Shown one piece after another: positions 60,691-64,000 of a stretch of 64,000 nt of DNA. The first letter of the stretch is position 1, and the number at the start of each line of letters is the position of its first letter. This DNA is from WTFY01 sp965220895 (GTDB taxonomy: Bacteria; Pseudomonadota; Gammaproteobacteria; UBA4575): assembly GCA_965220895.1 (NCBI GenBank), contig OZ244850.1:372001-436000 (forward strand), given 5' to 3'. Made by a program: the position numbers and the translations under genes. The notes beneath the pieces are model-generated. The model worked only from the letters and a program-made list of their open reading frames with translations. It made no database searches and was not told the origin of the DNA.

Positions 60691-61119
60691 TCAGCGTCGC
60701 GAAAAAATTTCATGTTCTGCAAAGAAAAACTTTATTTCTCGTTTGGCATTTTTCTTACAGTCCGAACCATGTACCGCATTCAGCTTGGTCGAGGTTGCAT
60801 ATTTTGAACGTATCGTTCCCGGTAAGGCGTTCCCGAACGTGGTTGCTCCCATCACGTCCCGGTAACGGGTGATCGCATCCTCGCCCTCCAATACCTGCAC
60901 CACTACAGGGCCGGAGGTCATGAACTTCACCAGATCCTCGTAAAACGACTTGTCCTGGTGGATTTCATAAAAATCGCGTGCCTGCACACGACTCATTCTC
61001 AACATTTTTGTAGCAACAATCAATAAACCCGCTTTTTCTATGCAGGCATCGATTTCTCCAATCAAGTTTTTCCGTACGGCATCCGGTTTTATGATGGATA
61101 AAGTGCGTTCCTTTGCCAT
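60691..61119 (-). CDS. ndk: Nucleoside diphosphate kinase
   Basis: Balances nucleoside triphosphate pools. 142 residues from the ATG at 61119, which has AGGA nine bases upstream; an ATG three codons earlier is less well placed. The start MAKERTLSIIKPDAVRKNLI and the active-site loop NAVHGSDC with the phosphorylated histidine are diagnostic. The segment GATTFGNALPGTIRSKYA is a little divergent from the common NPADAxPGTIR form, and the C-terminus is basic. rodZ starts about 60 bases downstream. Confidence 0.96.
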   Translation of the reverse strand: MAKERTLSIIKPDAVRKNLIGEIDACIEKAGLLIVATKMLRMSRVQARDFYEIHQDKSFYEDLVKFMTSGPVVVQVLEGEDAITRYRDVMGATTFGNALPGTIRSKYATSTKLNAVHGSDCKKNAKREIKFFFAEHEIFSRR

Positions 61120-61208
61120 AAGAGACATTCCTGAATCTAATTGAAATTGAACAAAGCGGTTTTCTTTGGTGTCCGGCAGACTTTAAAACGGTGGGGAGTT
61201 ACTGGAGG

Positions 61209-61409
61209 TCAGTCACGTTCATCAAGCCATGCCATCTGGATAGCTTCAAGAATGCGTTCATTTGATGTCTCTGGGTCATCGTCGAAATCTTCCAGCGCAC
61301 AGATCCATTCATGCAGGTCGGTAAACCGGATGTACTGGGGGTCCACGTCGGGATGAGCTTCATCCAGCGCAATCGCAATTTCCAGGGAGTCGATCCATTT
61401 GAGGCTCAT
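61209..61409 (-). CDS. iscX: Fe-S assembly protein IscX
   Basis: Small acidic iron-binding adaptor that modulates the IscS desulfurase. 66 residues with the family pattern KWIDSLEIAIALDEAHPDVD, then YIRFTDLHEWICALEDF and the C-terminal NERILEAIQMAWLDER. It follows fdx on the same strand with about 140 bases between; that gap shows no gene. It is the last gene of the isc-type set. Confidence 0.95.
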   Translation of the reverse strand: MSLKWIDSLEIAIALDEAHPDVDPQYIRFTDLHEWICALEDFDDDPETSNERILEAIQMAWLDERD

Positions 61410-61550
61410 GACGGCTTATCCGGACATCGACGGATCATCAGCAACACGGTACGCGTGGTTCATTTTCCGAAAGGCCTGCACTGCACAACATCAAAGGAGG
61501 GAATGTACATGGTATTCCGTGGTCATTCAAAGAATTTTTGCCAGATTTTC

Positions 61551-61889
61551 TCAGTGACTTTCCGAGACCATGTTGATGGTATATTTCGGAATCTCGATCA
61601 CCAGGTCTTCCTCCCCGAGGATCGCCTGGCAACTCAGGCGCGAGTCCGGCTCCAAGCCCCAGGCCTTGTCCAGATAATCCTCTTCATTTTCTTCAGCTTC
61701 ATTCAGGGAATCCATTCCCTCACGCACATACACGTGGCAGGTCGTGCAGGCACAGGATTTTTCGCAGGCATGCTCGATTCCGATACCATTGGCGAGTGCG
61801 GCATTGCAGATGCTGATACCCGAATCGGCCTCGACGGTCATGCCCCCAGGGCAGATTTCCTCATGAGGTAAAAACTTGATCTTCGGCAT
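61551..61889 (-). CDS. fdx: [2Fe-2S] ferredoxin of the ISC system
   Basis: Electron donor for iron-sulfur cluster assembly. 112 residues of the adrenodoxin-like group. The cluster ligands are in CEKSCACTTC (the C-x5-C-x2-C pattern) and a fourth Cys in SRLSCQAIL. The N-terminus MPKIKFLPHEEICPGGM and central ISICNAALANGIGIEHACEK are typical of isc ferredoxins. It starts six bases after hscA, so they are co-transcribed. Confidence 0.96.
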   Translation of the reverse strand: MPKIKFLPHEEICPGGMTVEADSGISICNAALANGIGIEHACEKSCACTTCHVYVREGMDSLNEAEENEEDYLDKAWGLEPDSRLSCQAILGEEDLVIEIPKYTINMVSESH

Positions 61890-61894
61890 GTTCT

Positions 61895-63775
61895 TCAGTC
61901 CTGTTCAAATTCTTCGAGGCGATGACCGCGCATGACCCGCTGTACACTTCGGTTCATGCGGCGCTGCACAAACGTCTCGCTGGCATGCTCCAGGTCCGTA
62001 ATGGCCTGCTTGATCTGTTCGCTGTCCCCGCCTTCGCAGGCGTCTTCAAGATTGGCCCTGACCTGATCGATAGCTTCCCGTTCCCCGGAGGTCAATAACT
62101 CATCTGCATCCTTCTCTAGCGCAGAACGCAATGCTTCCAGTACCCGCTTCGCATTGACCTGCTGCTCCGCCAGCTGTTTCGCGTGCATGTCGTCCTCGGC
62201 ATGTTCAAACGAGTCTCTCAGCATTTTCTCCACTTCCGTCTCCGTCAACCCGTAGGAGGGCTTCACTTCCACGCTTGCAGACACGCCACTGGTCTTTTCC
62301 TGGGCGCTCACGCTCAACAATCCATCGGCATCCACCTGAAAGGTCACCTGGATGTGCGCGGCACCGCCAACCATGGGTGGGATCCCTGTCAGATCAAAGG
62401 TTGCCAGGGACCGGCAATCCTCGACTTTCTCTCGTTCACCCTGCACGATGTGGATACGCATGGCGGTCTGCCCATCCTTGAATGTTGTAAACTCCTGCGC
62501 ACGGACCACCGGAATCACCGTATTTCTCTCGACGATCCTGGACACCAGGTTGCCCATGGTCTCCACACCCAGAGACAGCGGCAAGACGTCCAGTAAAAGC
62601 ATGTCGGAATCGAGGCAGTTTCCAGCCAGGATATCGGCCTGCTGAGCGGCCCCCGTAGCCACCACCTTGTCCGGATCGATATCGGTCAGCGGGGGCTGGC
62701 CAAAAAGTTCCTCCACGTGCCTACGCACGCACGGAATCCGCGTAGACCCGCCCACCATGATGACGTGCTGGATTTCCGAGGGCTCTACACCTGCCTCCCG
62801 AAGTGTCTTGCGGCACCACGCGATCGTCTTTTTGATATAGGGTGCAATCAGCCGTTCGAAATGCTCGACTTCCAGCCTGAGCTCAATCCTGGTTCCCTCT
62901 CCGTGTTCCAGGTGAATCAGGGTTTCGTTCGCATCGGTCAATAACTCCTTGGCACTTCTGGCCGCTTCCAGCACTTTGCGCATGAACTGGTGATCCGGAC
63001 CTGTATCCAGGCCTGCCTGCTCCAGAATCCAGGTCGCAATTTCCCGGTCGAAGTCATCCCCCCCAAGTGCTGTATCCCCCCCTGTCGACAACACCTCAAA
63101 CACGCCTTTGGTGAGCCGGAGAATGGAGATATCGAAGGTGCCGCCCCCGAGATCATATACGGCGGTTACCCCTTCCGCCTGGTGATCCAGTCCGTATGCA
63201 ACGGCAGCCGCCGTCGGCTCATTCAGCAATCGAAAGACGTTCAGACCCGCCAGTTTGGCGGCATCCTTGGTGGCCTGGCGTTGCGCATCATCAAAATACG
63301 CAGGGACAGTAATCACGACGCCTGCCAGCTCCCCTCCCAACGCAAGCTCGGCGCGCTTGCGCAGTGCTTTCAGGATTTCCGAGGAAACCTCGATGGCGGT
63401 GACCGGTCCTGTCACCGTCTGGATCTGTGGCACACCGCCTTCTCGATTGACAAACTGGTAAGGAAGATAGCCCTGCAGTGTCGCGAGATCCCCCACTGAG
63501 CGGCCCATGATGCGCTTCACGGAAGCAAGCGTATTCAGCGGATCGCTAGTCGCATGCTCCAGTGCGCGCGCACCGATCATGACACCGTCTTCAAGGGTGT
63601 AACGTACAACCGAAGGAAGGATGTCCGCTCCTTCGGCATCGCGCAGGGTCTCGGCTGCACCGCTTCGGACACTCGCCACCAGCGAGTTGGTTGTCCCCAG
63701 GTCAATCCCCGCGGCAAGGCGGTGCTCATGGGGAGCCGTTGACTGACCCGGCTCTGAAATCTGCAGAAGTGCCAT
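61895..63775 (-). CDS. hscA: Fe-S cluster assembly chaperone HscA (Hsp70 family)
   Basis: Specialised Hsp70 that helps pass clusters from IscU to apo-proteins. 626 residues. The nucleotide-binding domain starts GIDLGTTNSLVASV and contains VITVPAYFDDAQRQATKDAA and VYDLGGGTFDISIL. The substrate domain follows from about residue 390 (LLDVLPLSLGVETMG). The short C-terminal lid (RSVQRVMRGHRLEEF) and the isc context mark it as HscA rather than DnaK. Confidence 0.97.
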   Translation of the reverse strand: MALLQISEPGQSTAPHEHRLAAGIDLGTTNSLVASVRSGAAETLRDAEGADILPSVVRYTLEDGVMIGARALEHATSDPLNTLASVKRIMGRSVGDLATLQGYLPYQFVNREGGVPQIQTVTGPVTAIEVSSEILKALRKRAELALGGELAGVVITVPAYFDDAQRQATKDAAKLAGLNVFRLLNEPTAAAVAYGLDHQAEGVTAVYDLGGGTFDISILRLTKGVFEVLSTGGDTALGGDDFDREIATWILEQAGLDTGPDHQFMRKVLEAARSAKELLTDANETLIHLEHGEGTRIELRLEVEHFERLIAPYIKKTIAWCRKTLREAGVEPSEIQHVIMVGGSTRIPCVRRHVEELFGQPPLTDIDPDKVVATGAAQQADILAGNCLDSDMLLLDVLPLSLGVETMGNLVSRIVERNTVIPVVRAQEFTTFKDGQTAMRIHIVQGEREKVEDCRSLATFDLTGIPPMVGGAAHIQVTFQVDADGLLSVSAQEKTSGVSASVEVKPSYGLTETEVEKMLRDSFEHAEDDMHAKQLAEQQVNAKRVLEALRSALEKDADELLTSGEREAIDQVRANLEDACEGGDSEQIKQAITDLEHASETFVQRRMNRSVQRVMRGHRLEEFEQD

Positions 63776-63781
63776 GTGGAC

Positions 63782-64000
63782 CTATAAAAGCTGCTCTTCT
63801 AGCTTTTCCTGCTTTTCCCTGAGTTGATCGGTCAGTCGCTCGTAGAACTGCAGCTTCAATGCCGAATCTTTTGCAGCGACCAGGTCTCCTTTCTCATACT
63901 CGACCGAGAACCGGGAGATCAACTCCATTTGCTGCTGCCTGAACTCGCCGCCCAATTCCTCCAGGGCTGCGGCGGGATCGGTGGCCTGATCCAGTTCCGC
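63782..64000 (-). CDS. hscB: Co-chaperone HscB (5' part outside window)
   Basis: Only the last 72 residues are visible, running from the right edge to TAG at 63784-63782. They are the C-terminal three-helix IscU-binding domain: LGGEFRQQQMELISRFSVEY, then DSALKLQFYERLTDQLREKQ. The J domain must lie beyond the window. It is six bases upstream of hscA and its place in the operon supports the call. Confidence 0.9.
   Translation of the reverse strand, partial: AELDQATDPAAALEELGGEFRQQQMELISRFSVEYEKGDLVAAKDSALKLQFYERLTDQLREKQEKLEEQLL

Overview
The window is a chromosomal segment of a Gram-negative gammaproteobacterium. This rests on several blocks whose gene order is typical of that class. These are tig-clpP-clpX-lon-hupB-ppiD with fabI nearby, hscB-hscA-fdx-iscX-ndk-rodZ-hisS-yfgM-bamB-der, smc-zipA-ligA, and rnhA/dnaQ beside a YafS-like methyltransferase and mltD. 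ZipA, RodZ, BamB, LpxA-type and LpxL-type enzymes all imply an outer membrane with lipid A. Most coding DNA is GC-rich. The accessory stretches are visibly more AT-rich. No species can be named from the sequence alone.

Layout. 1-6.2 kb: sodium symporter (cut at the left edge), SmpB, a small lipoprotein, DnaQ, RNase HI, a methyltransferase, MltD and an outer-membrane beta-barrel. 6.3-12.5 kb: a four-gene peptide-type ABC importer operon with an unusually large binding protein and permease. 12.6-22.9 kb: FabI, PpiD, tRNA-Asp, tRNA-Val, HU, Lon, ClpX, ClpP, trigger factor and tRNA-Leu, which is a protein folding and quality-control block. A good sigma-32-like promoter precedes lon.

22.9-37.3 kb is an accessory region punctuated by tRNA-Leu, tRNA-His and tRNA-Arg. 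It holds a CPBP protease, a scrambled higBA remnant, an AAA/DUF4143 ATPase with palindromic sites before it, and a PQQ-type dehydrogenase. It also holds a methyltransferase-HNH fusion, the mobile mystery protein A/B pair (HTH regulator plus Fic protein), a frameshifted gene, a DUF3883 nuclease-like protein and an intact higBA pair. An endonuclease/exonuclease/phosphatase pseudogene, a secreted HNH nuclease and a lysozyme-like lipoprotein complete it. The 3' end of the phosphatase gene is present twice (about 93% identical over 167 bp). The two copies bracket the frameshifted gene, the DUF3883 gene and higBA, so this module looks inserted or rearranged.

37.3-47.9 kb is envelope and metabolism: an orphan FetB permease, an LpxL-like acyltransferase lacking its usual catalytic acid, a fatty acyl-AMP ligase-ACP protein, YedK/HMCES, OsmC, a SulP transporter, tRNA-Pro, Mpl, a membrane protein and an LpxA-family acyltransferase. 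48-64 kb is core again: LigA, ZipA, SMC, QueF, Der, BamB, YfgM, HisS, RodZ, Ndk, IscX, ferredoxin, HscA and HscB (cut at the right edge).

I saw no CRISPR array, rRNA, intact insertion sequence, integrase or convincing rho-independent terminator. The best candidates for new biology are the methyltransferase-HNH fusion, the repeat-bracketed DUF3883/higBA module, and the acyl-AMP ligase/atypical acyltransferase pair.
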